A stretch of DNA of 64,000 bases from CTSOIL-112 sp964293815 (GCA_964293815.1 CAXYYC010000009.1:3954-67953), one strand, 5' to 3'. Positions 36,131 to 45,683 are shown, counted from the first letter of the stretch. Numbers and translations: made by a program. Notes: generated by a model not told the origin, from the letters alone.

Positions 36131-38935
36131 TCAAGCAAACTGCCGCTGCTCGCCCGCACCAAACAGATTGCTCACGCAACGCGCGCACAGCGTCGGATGA
36201 TCGGCGTTTTGCCCAACGTCCACAGTGACATGCCAACAACGTTCGCATTTTTGCCCCTGAGCCAATTCAACGGTCACATTCGCCTCACCAGTCCCAACCT
36301 GCGCACCCGAGGTAATTAACACGAATTTCAAATCATTGCCTAAACGCGCCAATAAAGCCGCATCCGCCTCAGGCGCGCTGATGCGCACATTCGCCTGCAA
36401 AGCCGAACCAATTTGCTCCGCGCCACGCGCATCTTCCAGCGCTTTGTTCACGTCGTCACGCAGTTGACGAATACGCGCCCAATCGCGCAACAATTGTTCT
36501 GCATTCGCAGGGGTCGGAATGTTATGATACAACTCGGTGAAAATCGTCTCGTCCGCCGCGCAACCGGTCAAAATCGGCCACGCTTCTTCCGCTGTGAAAC
36601 TCAAAATCGGCGCCATCACGCGCACCAATGACTGCGTGATATGCCACAGCGCCGTTTGCGCACTGCGACGCGCCGGTGAATTGGGCGCGCTGGTGTACAA
36701 ACGGTCTTTCAAAATATCCAGATAGAAACCGCCCAAATCCTCGGAGCAGAAAATCTGCATTTTCGCTACCAGCGGGTGAAATTCGTATTTTTCCGCGTGC
36801 GTGAGCAATTCCGCCTGCCACTGCGCGGTTTTCGCCAACGCGTAGCGGTCGATTTCGAGCAACTCATCCACATTCATCAATTGGCTGGCCGCATCAAAAT
36901 CGGACAAATTCGCCAGCAAGAAACGCAAGGTATTGCGAATGCGGCGATAGCCTTCGGACACACGTTTTAAAATTTCATCCGAGATCGACAATTCGCCCGA
37001 GTAGTCCGTCGCCGCAACCCACAAGCGGATGATTTCCGCGCCCATTTTATTGGCCACGGTTTGCGGTGCGACGATATTGCCGACCGATTTACTCATTTTG
37101 CGCCCTTGACCATCGACCACGAAACCGTGGGTCAACAGCGCATCATACGGCGCACGTCCGTCCAGCATCGAACCAGTCAACAAGGATGAATGGAACCAGC
37201 CGCGATGTTGATCCGAACCTTCGAGGTACAAATCAGCCGGCCATTTCAGCGAGGCCGCGTGTGAGCCGCGCAATACATGAAAATGCGTCGTACCCGAGTC
37301 AAACCACACGTCCAGTGTGTCTTTGTTTTTCACATAGTCGCCAGCATCGGCGCCTAAAAATTCGTTGATGTCCAAGGTTTGCCACGCTTCAATGCCGTTG
37401 GCCTCGACCAATTGCGCGACGCGTTCGAGCAATTCCGGCGTATTCGGATGCAGTTGTCCCGTCACTTTATGCAGGAAAAACGGCATCGGCACGCCCCACT
37501 GACGTTGACGCGAGAGCGTCCAATCAGGGCGATTGGCAATCATGCTGTGCAAACGTGCTTTGCCCCAAGCAGGGAAAAACTGCGTCGCCTCAACGCCTTT
37601 GAGTGCCGTTTCGCGCAGGCTCTCGCCATTCACGGGTTTATCCATTGAGGCAAACCATTGTGTCGTTGCGCGGTAAATCAGCGGCGTTTTGTGACGCCAG
37701 CAGTGCATATAGCTGTGCGGCGTGTTCACGACTTTAAACAAAGCGCCGACTTCCTGTAATTTTTCGACAATCAACGGATTGGCTTTCCAGATGTGCATGC
37801 CGCCAAAGAACGGCAAGTTATCGGCATACACGCCATTTGCCAAAACCGGCGTGAGAATATCGTCATTGCTCAAGCCGTGCGACGTGCAGGAGATAAAGTC
37901 ATCCACGCCATACGCCGGTGCAGAATGCACAATCCCCGTACCCGAATCGGTGGTGACGTATTCGGCCAAATAAGTGGGTGAGAGACGGCGATAGCCTGCA
38001 TCCGCCTCATAAAATGGGTGCGCAAACGCGATGTTTTCAAGCTTTGCCCCCAATGTGGTCGCGACGATGTCACCTTTCAGACCATAACGCTCCAAGCAGC
38101 CCGCAACCAGATCTTTTGCCAAAATCAATTGGCCTGTATCCGTATTTACCAGCGCGTACTCAACCTCAGGATGCACGTTCAGCGCCTGATTCGATGGAAT
38201 GGTCCACGGCGTCGTCGTCCAAATGATGATGTACCCTTTTTGCGCGACCGGCGTGCCAAACGCCGCGCTCAGCTTGTCATGCTCGGCAAAAGCAAAACCG
38301 ACGTCAATCGCCGGATCGGTTTTGTCCTGATACTCAACTTCCGCCTCAGCCAGCGCTGATTCACAGTCAAAACACCAGTTCACCGGTTTTAAGCCGCGAT
38401 AAACATAACCTTTTTCTAAAATTTTGCCCAGCGCGCGGATTTCGTTCGCCTCGTTGGAAAAATTCATGGTTTTGTACGGATTGTCCCATTCGCCCAAAAC
38501 GCCCAAACGCATGAAATCGATTTTTTGCGATTCGATTTGTTCGGCGGCGTAAGCGCGGGATTTTTCCTGTACTTCGCGCGTGGGCAAGCCGCGCCCGTGG
38601 ATCGACTCGATTTTATTCTCGATTGGCATACCGTGGCAGTCCCAGCCCGGCACATACGGCGCGTCAAAGCCTGCCATGGTGCGCGATTTGACGATGATGT
38701 CTTTCAGAATCTTATTGACCGCGTGACCGATGTGAATATCACCGTTGGCATACGGCGGGCCATCGTGCAGAATGAATTTCGGACGATTTTGCTCAGCCGC
38801 AACTTGACGGATTTTTTCGTAGCGTTTTTCAGCTTGCCATTGCGCAACCCACTGCGGTTCGCGTTTGGCCAGATCACCACGCATCGGGAACGGCGTGTCC
38901 AAAAGATTAACAGGGTAAACGTTTTTATTGCTCAT
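36131..38935 (-). CDS. ileS: Isoleucyl-tRNA synthetase
   Basis: Class I aminoacyl-tRNA synthetase charging tRNA-Ile, 934 residues against 938 in E. coli. Signatures: the HIGH box in PPYANGDIHIGHAVNKILKD (about residue 67), the CP1 editing domain with WTTTPWTIPSNQA, the KMSKS box in GQGRKMSKSVGN, the anticodon-binding region, and a C-terminal zinc site with CERCWH and CARC. In most betaproteobacteria ribF lies directly upstream; here a plus-strand lysozyme-inhibitor-like gene and a terminator intervene, so ileS needs its own promoter in 38936-39169, where I could not assign boxes. Confidence 0.98.
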   Translation of the reverse strand: MSNKNVYPVNLLDTPFPMRGDLAKREPQWVAQWQAEKRYEKIRQVAAEQNRPKFILHDGPPYANGDIHIGHAVNKILKDIIVKSRTMAGFDAPYVPGWDCHGMPIENKIESIHGRGLPTREVQEKSRAYAAEQIESQKIDFMRLGVLGEWDNPYKTMNFSNEANEIRALGKILEKGYVYRGLKPVNWCFDCESALAEAEVEYQDKTDPAIDVGFAFAEHDKLSAAFGTPVAQKGYIIIWTTTPWTIPSNQALNVHPEVEYALVNTDTGQLILAKDLVAGCLERYGLKGDIVATTLGAKLENIAFAHPFYEADAGYRRLSPTYLAEYVTTDSGTGIVHSAPAYGVDDFISCTSHGLSNDDILTPVLANGVYADNLPFFGGMHIWKANPLIVEKLQEVGALFKVVNTPHSYMHCWRHKTPLIYRATTQWFASMDKPVNGESLRETALKGVEATQFFPAWGKARLHSMIANRPDWTLSRQRQWGVPMPFFLHKVTGQLHPNTPELLERVAQLVEANGIEAWQTLDINEFLGADAGDYVKNKDTLDVWFDSGTTHFHVLRGSHAASLKWPADLYLEGSDQHRGWFHSSLLTGSMLDGRAPYDALLTHGFVVDGQGRKMSKSVGNIVAPQTVANKMGAEIIRLWVAATDYSGELSISDEILKRVSEGYRRIRNTLRFLLANLSDFDAASQLMNVDELLEIDRYALAKTAQWQAELLTHAEKYEFHPLVAKMQIFCSEDLGGFYLDILKDRLYTSAPNSPARRSAQTALWHITQSLVRVMAPILSFTAEEAWPILTGCAADETIFTELYHNIPTPANAEQLLRDWARIRQLRDDVNKALEDARGAEQIGSALQANVRISAPEADAALLARLGNDLKFVLITSGAQVGTGEANVTVELAQGQKCERCWHVTVDVGQNADHPTLCARCVSNLFGAGEQRQFA

Positions 38936-39169
38936 GCGATTTTTCTAAAAAGAGGATATTCGGTAAACGCGCTATTTTACCCGAAAACGACACAATCTCG
39001 GTATCTTTAGGCGAGTTCCGGTGATTTTAACGCCTCAAAGTGAAGGGCAAATTATTAAGCACTTGACGTCACCCTATCCATCCATTTGGGTAAAATGAGT
39101 ACGCTTTTAACAATGAACACTCAAAAAGCTGTTTTGCCCAAATTCACACAATCACCAAGGAAAATAATC

Positions 39170-39616
39170 ATGTTACTCAAAAAATTCTCTTTATCGAAAG
39201 CCACATCAATGCTGTGTCTCGCCGGAGCGGTGTCATTGACCATGCTCGCGCCATCCGCCTCTATGGCAAAAGAACCGGCGATTCAACAAAAAACCATTCA
39301 GTTCAAAAAAGGCGCGACCAGCCTAAAAATCAACGGCAAAATCAAAGGCTATCAAACCATTGACTACAAAGTAACCGCAGCGGCCAATCAATCAATGACG
39401 GTCACTCTCAACTCAAAAAATCCTTCGCTGTACTTCAATATCATCGCACCAAGCGCGTCTGACGAAGCCATTTTCATCGGATCAACTTCGGGCAACACCT
39501 ACAAAGACTACTTACCTGAAAGCGGCACTTACACCATTCGCGTCTACTTGATGCGCAATGCCGCCCGCCGTGGCGAAGTGGCGCCATTCACATTGAACAC
39601 ACGCATTGTCAATTAA
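39170..39616 (+). CDS. Secreted PliI/PliG-family lysozyme inhibitor (probable)
   Basis: A 148-residue secreted protein. Residues 1-33 form a signal peptide (LCLAGAVSLTMLAPSASMA, cleavage before KEP), so the mature protein is periplasmic. The mature part, GKIKGYQTIDYKVTAAANQS, then NPSLYFNIIAP and LPESGTYTIRVYLMRNAARR, follows the pattern of periplasmic inhibitors of i-type and g-type lysozyme (PliI, PliG/YcgK). It keeps the SGxY motif (SGTY) that contacts lysozyme in that family and the Arg-rich strand after it. ATG 39170 follows AAGGA; an upstream frame adds 28 unlikely residues. It sits alone on the plus strand between ribF and ileS with its own terminator. Proteins of this group are sometimes annotated as DNA breaking-rejoining proteins, without support. 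Confidence 0.75.
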   Translation: MLLKKFSLSKATSMLCLAGAVSLTMLAPSASMAKEPAIQQKTIQFKKGATSLKINGKIKGYQTIDYKVTAAANQSMTVTLNSKNPSLYFNIIAPSASDEAIFIGSTSGNTYKDYLPESGTYTIRVYLMRNAARRGEVAPFTLNTRIVN

Positions 39617-39630
39617 CCTCAAACTGCGAC

Positions 39631-39666
39631 AAAAAAGGCGTTCCATTCATCTGAAACGCCTTTTTT
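39631..39666. terminator. Bidirectional intrinsic terminator
   Basis: AAAAAAGGCGTT pairs with AACGCCTTTTTT around a 12-base loop. It separates the inhibitor gene from the convergent ribF. Confidence 0.87.
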
Positions 39667-39692
39667 AGTTGGCTACGCGAGGCTACATCACC

Positions 39693-40631
39693 TCATGCGT
39701 GTTCAGCGAAATAGATACAGCATGCGTCAATATCGGCTTCAATCGCACTAATCAAGTCATCAAAACTATCGAATTTTTCCTCATCGCGAATTTTATGCAA
39801 TAGTGACACACACGCCATCTGCCCGTACACCGACTGGTTAAAATCCAGCAAATGCACCTCGCACCAGCATTGACCATTGCTATCCACGCTCGGACGCGTG
39901 CCAATACTCGCCGCACCCTGAATCACCTGATCCGGCACACCCGACAAGCGCACGGTGACGGCATACACCCCCTGCGTCGCCAACTGCGCTGGCATTTTTA
40001 GATTGATGGTCGGAATGCCAATTGTGCGCCCCAGTTGCTTACCGCGAATGACATGCCCTGACAAGGTTAACGAGTGACCCAGCAGTTGAACCGCCTTTTT
40101 CAGCTCGCCTTTGGCCAAAAATCCGCGAATGGTTGAGCTGGACACGCGCACATCATCGTGCAACACCGAATGCAGATTTTGCAATTCGTAGCCGTATTGG
40201 CTTTGTAGCTCGTGCAACAAGGCAAAATCGCCCTGACGTTGCGCACCAAAACGAAAATCATCGCCCACCATCAGTAGCTTGGCATTCAACGCATGATGCA
40301 AAATGCTCTGCACAAAGGTCTCGGCAGGCATATTTGCCAATGCCGTGTCAAATGGCAAAATCACCACTTGCTCAACGCCCAAACGCTTCAACGCCATGAT
40401 TTTATCGCGTAACGGCATAATCTGCGTGGGCAAAGGCGCGTCGCGGTGTTGCGCAAAATACGCCTTCGGATTGGGCGCAAAGGTCACGACGGTCGGCACC
40501 AAGCCACGCTCCTTGGCCAATACAACCAGATTGCGCAATACTGCGGCATGTCCAAGGTGCACGCCATCAAAATTGCCAATGGTAACTGCGCTGGCTTGAG
40601 GCAAACGCGAAGGTCGGTAAAAAATATTCAT
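39693..40631 (-). CDS. ribF: Bifunctional riboflavin kinase/FAD synthetase RibF
   Basis: Makes FMN and then FAD from riboflavin. The 312-residue protein has an N-terminal adenylyltransferase domain (AVTIGNFDGVHLGHAAVL, residues 15-32; VVTFAPNPKAYF; MVGDDFRFGAQRQG; SSSTIRGFLAKG) and a C-terminal kinase domain (LSGHVIRGKQLGRTIGIPTI, then QGVYAV and EVHLLDFNQSVYGQ). It starts 8 bases after the phosphoethanolamine transferase gene and is likely co-transcribed with it. The usual ileS partner downstream is cut off by the inhibitor gene and a terminator. Confidence 0.96.
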   Translation of the reverse strand: MNIFYRPSRLPQASAVTIGNFDGVHLGHAAVLRNLVVLAKERGLVPTVVTFAPNPKAYFAQHRDAPLPTQIMPLRDKIMALKRLGVEQVVILPFDTALANMPAETFVQSILHHALNAKLLMVGDDFRFGAQRQGDFALLHELQSQYGYELQNLHSVLHDDVRVSSSTIRGFLAKGELKKAVQLLGHSLTLSGHVIRGKQLGRTIGIPTINLKMPAQLATQGVYAVTVRLSGVPDQVIQGAASIGTRPSVDSNGQCWCEVHLLDFNQSVYGQMACVSLLHKIRDEEKFDSFDDLISAIEADIDACCIYFAEHA

Positions 40632-40639
40632 ATATCTAA

Positions 40640-42286
40640 TTAATCACTCAATGTGGGCATAATGATTTCAGTTGGCTTATATTCGGGGGATAAAATATCG
40701 TGTTGCGCATCATACCACGCGGAACGAATTCCCAATAAAGACTGCACAACGACATCCATCCAATCACTACGAAAATCTCGCTGAGCGTATTGCGCAGGAT
40801 ACTGTTCTGGCCAAAATTCATTCACCCATAACCACATGGGAATACTGAATCCACTCAACTCTTGCTGTGTATGGCCACTGAAATTTCGATGATGCCCCAC
40901 TTCCTGACCATGATCTGAGAAAAAAAGCACACCAACAGGACGATCGGGACGTAGCTCATAAACCGTTGTCAGCAGTTGAGATAATACTTGCGACTCGCAA
41001 AAAATCGCGTTGTCATACTCATTCCGCGCTAACTTAACATGTGGCAACCGATTCTCTGTTTTTAACTGAATCGCCACTTCATCATCTGCATCATTAAAAG
41101 GAGCGACGCCGACAGGGCAACGCTGCTGATAATAAAAATGCTGTCCCATTAAATGAACCACGATAAACTCACGCACATCTTTTCTTTGCTGTAATCGCTC
41201 GCGTAATACCGGCAGTAACTCAATATCGGTACTGCTGCTATCGCGCCAGTTACCATGATTGATAAAACGTGCATAATCGGTGCGTTGAGCCAATGCTTCA
41301 AACCAACCTTCTTGTGCTGTTTGATTAGATAACCACGCTGTTTTGAACCCAGCTACTTTCGCCAGTTGAGTGATCGCGGGAGTGTTACGCCACAAATCGG
41401 GCTGTTCTTTCGTTGCGGGAGTTAAGGCTTTAGTTAAACTGGGCAAAGTAAATGCATCGCTGGACCAAGCATGATCGAACAACCACGCACGCCCTGACAA
41501 ATTAGCCAAAGTGTCGGCCAAAGGCACTGTGGTATCGCGTGCATAACCATACAAACCCCAATTGTTTCTATTACCACTTTCACCGACAATCAAGATTACA
41601 GTACGCGGCGAAGAATCCGCAATCTGTAAACCCCACTGAGCACTTTGCGCATCGACCTGATTCATTTGCTGATTAACCTCGGCGATACCTTTTTGTGCTT
41701 CCCAGTGCATTTGCATCAAAACTGGCCAGCGCGCAATCGGATTTTGACGCAACATGGTTGGATTAAAACCAACGACTACAACCAACAATATCATCCCAAC
41801 CGTCGCGACCTTTGAATAGCGTACAGATTGGAAATCCAAAAAAAACCATAAAAAGCCACCACAGGCAATCACAAACGAAGCAAAGGCCGTACTCAACAAG
41901 ACAGATCGCCAATGTTCACGAACAAACTCCATACTTTCTCGAGAATTGGTATTAGCCAGAGCCTCGACCAGTAAACTGGCGGTCGGAGTAGAGCCAAAAA
42001 AACCACGAACAACCCCTTGAACACCCATATCAATGGCAAACAAAACTGTCAGTCCTAACAAAAACCACGGAATCCAGCGCGTTTGTCGCCAGGCACTCAA
42101 TCCGACAATCCCTGCGCCACACATCAGAAGCCACCAGCCAGCCAACTTTGCCGCGGTGCGCCAACTTAATAAACCGCTGATATTCGCCAACATACAAAAG
42201 AGCAGTCCAAACAAAAGACTGCTCAAAAGAGCGACGCGCGATCGTTTTAACCGTACGTTTTTCGTTGATCTTGATAACTCAAACAT
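40640..42286 (-). CDS. Phosphoethanolamine transferase (sulfatase-fold, EptA/CptA/OpgE-like)
   Basis: An inner-membrane enzyme that moves phosphoethanolamine from phosphatidylethanolamine to an envelope glycan such as lipid A. The 548 residues start with about five membrane helices (to residue 190). The periplasmic alkaline-phosphatase-like domain has the metal/nucleophile motif GESGNRNNWGLYGYARDTT (Thr nucleophile), the HLMGQHFYY segment, and FFSDHGQEVGHHRNFSGHTQ with the metal-binding Asp-His and the catalytic histidines. The acceptor cannot be told: lipid A, core heptose and periplasmic glucan are all possible. Base use is visibly more AT-rich than in neighbours, which may mean later acquisition. 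ribF follows 8 bases after its stop. Confidence 0.86.
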   Translation of the reverse strand: MFELSRSTKNVRLKRSRVALLSSLLFGLLFCMLANISGLLSWRTAAKLAGWWLLMCGAGIVGLSAWRQTRWIPWFLLGLTVLFAIDMGVQGVVRGFFGSTPTASLLVEALANTNSRESMEFVREHWRSVLLSTAFASFVIACGGFLWFFLDFQSVRYSKVATVGMILLVVVVGFNPTMLRQNPIARWPVLMQMHWEAQKGIAEVNQQMNQVDAQSAQWGLQIADSSPRTVILIVGESGNRNNWGLYGYARDTTVPLADTLANLSGRAWLFDHAWSSDAFTLPSLTKALTPATKEQPDLWRNTPAITQLAKVAGFKTAWLSNQTAQEGWFEALAQRTDYARFINHGNWRDSSSTDIELLPVLRERLQQRKDVREFIVVHLMGQHFYYQQRCPVGVAPFNDADDEVAIQLKTENRLPHVKLARNEYDNAIFCESQVLSQLLTTVYELRPDRPVGVLFFSDHGQEVGHHRNFSGHTQQELSGFSIPMWLWVNEFWPEQYPAQYAQRDFRSDWMDVVVQSLLGIRSAWYDAQHDILSPEYKPTEIIMPTLSD

Positions 42287-42337
42287 GACCGATTATTTTC
42301 ATAATTTGTGATTCTTCTGCATAAACGACATCACTCT

Positions 42338-43876
42338 TTATATATCCTCTTTACGCATATGCGGGAACAACAGCACATCGCGGATATTCGGACTATCGGT
42401 CAAAAGCATCATCAGACGGTCAATCCCAATACCGCAGCCACCCGTCGGCGGCATACCGTATTCGAGTGCGCGGATATAATCGGCATCATAGTACATCGCC
42501 TCATCATCACCCGCGTCTTTCGCCGCGACTTGCGCCATAAAGCGCGCCGCTTGGTCTTCGGGGTCGTTCAACTCAGAAAAGCCGTTGGCAATTTCGCGTC
42601 CCGTCATAAACAATTCAAAACGCTCGGTAATGCCCGCCACAGTATCGGATGCGCGCGCCAATGGCGAAACTTCCACCGGATAATCGATAATGAACGTCGG
42701 ATTCCACAGCAGATGCTCGGCGACTTCTTCAAACAGCATCAATTGCAACGCGCCCAAACCAGCGTTTTTCACCTGCGGATCATCCATCGTTACACCGTGT
42801 TTGCGCAGTTCGCCACGCAGAAAGTCAACATCCTCAAACGGTGAACCAATGTACTCTGGCGCGTATTTTTCAATCGCTTGGATGATGGTCAAACGGTCAA
42901 ACGGCTGGGATAAATCCAACACTTTGCCTTGGTAATTCAGTACTGCATTGCCCGTCGCACGCACGGCGACATCGCGCAGCAATTGCTCGGTGTAGTCCAT
43001 TAACCAGCGGTAGTCGGTATAGGCCGCGTAGAACTCCATCATGGTAAATTCAGGATTGTGGCGCGGCGAGACGCCTTCGTTACGGAAGTTGCGGTTAATT
43101 TCAAACACGCGCTCAAAGCCGCCGACCACCAAGCGTTTCAAATACAATTCAGGCGCAATGCGCAGGAACATTTGCATGTCCAGCGCATTGTGGTGCGTGG
43201 TGAATGGCTTGGCCGAGGCGCCGCCCGGAATGGGGTGCAGCATCGGCGTTTCTACCTCCATAAAGCCGTTTTCCACCATAAAATCGCGCACGGCGTTCAT
43301 CGCTTTGGTACGCTTCACGAAGGTCTCGCGTGTTTCCGGCGAGACGATCAGATCGACGTAGCGCTGGCGGTATTTCAACTCTTGATCGGCCAGACCGTGG
43401 AATTTATCCGGCAAAGGACGCAGAGATTTGCTGAGCAGACGCAATTTCGCGCAGCGCACGGACAATTCACCGTGTTGGGTTTTGAACAATGTACCTTCGG
43501 CGGCAATGATGTCGCCCATGTCCCAGTGTTTGAATGCCGCGTGTACGTCTTCGCCCACGCCTTTGTCGTTGATGTAAAACTGAATTTGACCCGTGCCGTC
43601 CTGAACGGTGGCGAAACTCGCTTTGCCCATTACACGCTTGAGCATCATGCGGCCAGCGATAGAAACGCTGATATTTTGCGCTTCGAGTTCTTCGCGCGTG
43701 GTGTCGGCGTATTGCTCTTGTAGATTTTGGGCGCGTTGCGCCGGTACGAAATCATTCGGGAAGGCCACGCCTTGCTCGCGCAAAGCGGCCAATTTACTGC
43801 GACGCTCGGCCATAATCGCGTTTTCATCGCGTTCTTCGATCATGCCTACGGGCGTATTGGATTGGTGTTCAGTCAT
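42338..43876 (-). CDS. lysS: Lysyl-tRNA synthetase (class II)
   Basis: Charges tRNA-Lys; 512 residues. An N-terminal OB-fold anticodon-binding domain (about 60-170; ISVSIAGRMMLKRVMGKASF) is followed by the class II catalytic core with motif 1 (FMVENGFMEVETPML), motif 2 (FRNEGVSPRHNPEFTMMEFY) and motif 3 (GCGIGIDRLMMLLTD). prfB normally lies just upstream in betaproteobacteria; here an Ivy-like gene lies between, 61 bases away. The first 25 residues are variable and the start could be slightly later. Confidence 0.98.
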   Translation of the reverse strand: MTEHQSNTPVGMIEERDENAIMAERRSKLAALREQGVAFPNDFVPAQRAQNLQEQYADTTREELEAQNISVSIAGRMMLKRVMGKASFATVQDGTGQIQFYINDKGVGEDVHAAFKHWDMGDIIAAEGTLFKTQHGELSVRCAKLRLLSKSLRPLPDKFHGLADQELKYRQRYVDLIVSPETRETFVKRTKAMNAVRDFMVENGFMEVETPMLHPIPGGASAKPFTTHHNALDMQMFLRIAPELYLKRLVVGGFERVFEINRNFRNEGVSPRHNPEFTMMEFYAAYTDYRWLMDYTEQLLRDVAVRATGNAVLNYQGKVLDLSQPFDRLTIIQAIEKYAPEYIGSPFEDVDFLRGELRKHGVTMDDPQVKNAGLGALQLMLFEEVAEHLLWNPTFIIDYPVEVSPLARASDTVAGITERFELFMTGREIANGFSELNDPEDQAARFMAQVAAKDAGDDEAMYYDADYIRALEYGMPPTGGCGIGIDRLMMLLTDSPNIRDVLLFPHMRKEDI

Positions 43877-43937
43877 TTTATATGGTCATTGTGTTAAAAA
43901 ATGCGTCGCGCTGAGTCACGCAAACGCCCATGAATCA

Positions 43938-44393
43938 TTATTGTGATTCCAGAAGTGCTTTTTGAGCCGGATTGGGCTTACCGAGCCAGACCGTTTTTTT
44001 GTTTAACTGCGCCATGCCATAAATTTCACGGGTTGGCGGATTAAACAGTATGACGAGGTGATTGTCACCACAATCGCGGATTTTACAGGTGTTGAGCAAT
44101 ACCCAATTTACGCCCTCTTGCGGCAAAACACGGCATGGTGCCGACGGCCCCGCGCCATGTCGCACCCATGCAGGCATGGGTACATTGGAGCGGGCGAACA
44201 GTTGGCGCACTGACGCGCGGAATTTTGGATTGCGATTCCAGTCGTGGTAATAGCTCTGTTCAACGTCGTGCTGCGTGAGTGTATCGAAATTGGTAATCGG
44301 CGCGGCCTGCGCCAATGACGACATGCCCAAACTGAGCACGCTCGCGGTAACTAATGCGACACTGATGTGTTTAATCGAATGGTTGACGTTCAT
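43938..44393 (-). CDS. Ivy-family inhibitor of C-type lysozyme (altered loop)
   Basis: A 151-residue secreted protein with a clear signal peptide (ISVALVTASVLSLGMSSLAQA, cleavage near residue 30). The mature part matches the Ivy pattern: VPMPAWVRHGAG corresponds to the LPAWV motif, and LLNTCKIRDCGDNHLVILF to the CKPHDC loop region of E. coli Ivy, with the two cysteines that close the loop. In Ivy the loop histidine enters the lysozyme active site; here CKIRDC has Arg there and Ile for Pro, so inhibition may be altered. ATG 44393 lies one base after the prfB stop codon, so translation is probably coupled to prfB. It separates prfB from lysS. Confidence 0.82.
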   Translation of the reverse strand: MNVNHSIKHISVALVTASVLSLGMSSLAQAAPITNFDTLTQHDVEQSYYHDWNRNPKFRASVRQLFARSNVPMPAWVRHGAGPSAPCRVLPQEGVNWVLLNTCKIRDCGDNHLVILFNPPTREIYGMAQLNKKTVWLGKPNPAQKALLESQ

Positions 44394-44394
44394 A

Positions 44395-45499
44395 TCACAC
44401 CCCCTGTTTTAAACTCGCCTCGATGAATGCGTCCAAGTCGCCATCCAGCACTTTTTGTGTGGCGGAAATTTCGACATTAGTGCGCAGGTCTTTAATACGG
44501 CTGTTATCCAGTACATACGAGCGGATTTGATGTCCCCAACCCACATCAGACTTACTCGCTTCGAGTTTGTCCTGCTCGGATTGGCGTTTGCGCAATTCCA
44601 CCTCGTATAAGCGTGATTTTAACATCGACATGGCTTCGGCACGATTTTTGTGCTGCGAGCGGTCATTTTGACATTGCACGACGGTATTGGTCGGAATGTG
44701 TGTGATACGCACCGCAGAGTCGGTTTTATTAATGTGCTGACCGCCCGCACCGGACGCGCGGTAGGTGTCAATGCGCAAATCCGCCGGATTGATTTCCACC
44801 TCAATCGAGTCGTCCACCTCAGGGTAGACGAAAATCGAGGCGAACGAGGTGTGGCGGCCGCCGGATGAGTCGAATGGTGATTTACGCACGAGACGATGCA
44901 CACCGGTTTCGGTACGCAACATGCCGTAGGCGTATTCACCATCGATTTTCAAGCTGGCGGATTTGATGCCCGCCACATCACCGGGTGATTCCTCAAGAAT
45001 CTCAACTTTAAAGTCTTTGCGCTCACAATAGCGCACATATTGGCGCAGCAACATACTCGCCCAATCGCACGCCTCGGTACCGCCCGCACCGGCTTGGATG
45101 TCCAAAAAGCACGGTTGCGGATCCAGCGGGTTGGAGAACATGCGGCGAAACTCCATTTGTCCAACCTCTTCGTCCAAGGCATGAACATCGGCTTCGAGCA
45201 CTTCCATCGTGCCCACGTCATCTTCCATCTGCGCCAGTTCGAACAGCTCTGCCGTGTCTTTTTGATGCGCTTTCAGGCGATCCAGTTGTACCACCGTGCC
45301 TTCGAGCAATTTTTTCTCACGACCCAAATCCTGCGCACGTTTGGAATCATTCCAAACGTTCGGGTCTTCCAGTTCCGCGTTAACTACGACCAGACGATCT
45401 GCTTTTTCAGCGTAGTCAAAGATACCCCCATAGCGCTTCGATGCGCTCTTGCAGTTCGGTCAATTGGTTGGATAGGGCGTTGATGCGTTCGATTTCCAT
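44395..45499 (-). CDS. prfB: Peptide chain release factor 2, with programmed +1 frameshift
   Basis: RF2 ends translation at UGA and UAA. The gene is in two frames: 27 codons from ATG 45499 (MEIERINALSNQLTELQERI, then EALWGYL) reach an in-frame TGA at 45418-45416; a +1 shift there continues with DYAEKADRLVVV to the stop at 44395, giving 367 residues. The SPF tripeptide that reads stop codons is in KSPFDSSGGRH and the GGQ motif is in SGAGGQHINKTDSAVRI. The apparent start inside the second frame near 45327 is an artefact of ignoring the shift. This is normal RF2 autoregulation, not a broken gene. The Ivy-like gene follows after one base. Confidence 0.98.
45415..45430 (-). promoter_or_regulatory. 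prfB frameshift signal
   Basis: On the minus strand TGGGGGTATCTTTGAC holds a Shine-Dalgarno-like GGGGG three bases before CTT-TGA-C, the conserved RF2 slippage site. When RF2 is scarce the ribosome pauses at TGA and shifts +1. Confidence 0.95.
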
Positions 45500-45683
45500 G
45501 TTTTGTGTACTTTATAAATTCTGATAAGCCCCTGTTTTTTCAGGGAAACGTGCATTATAAAAGCTTGAAGCGGAAATTGCCACCTTTCATGCTAAAATCT
45601 GGGGCATTTGAAACCGATATGCGGCATTTGACAAACTTTTGACACATCGCTCCGCAATCGCGGTTTCGCCTCAAAGGATTTTT

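Noticed and set aside
44395..45499. prfB as a frameshifted pseudogene
   Set aside because: The break is exactly at the conserved RF2 slippage site and all functional motifs are present.
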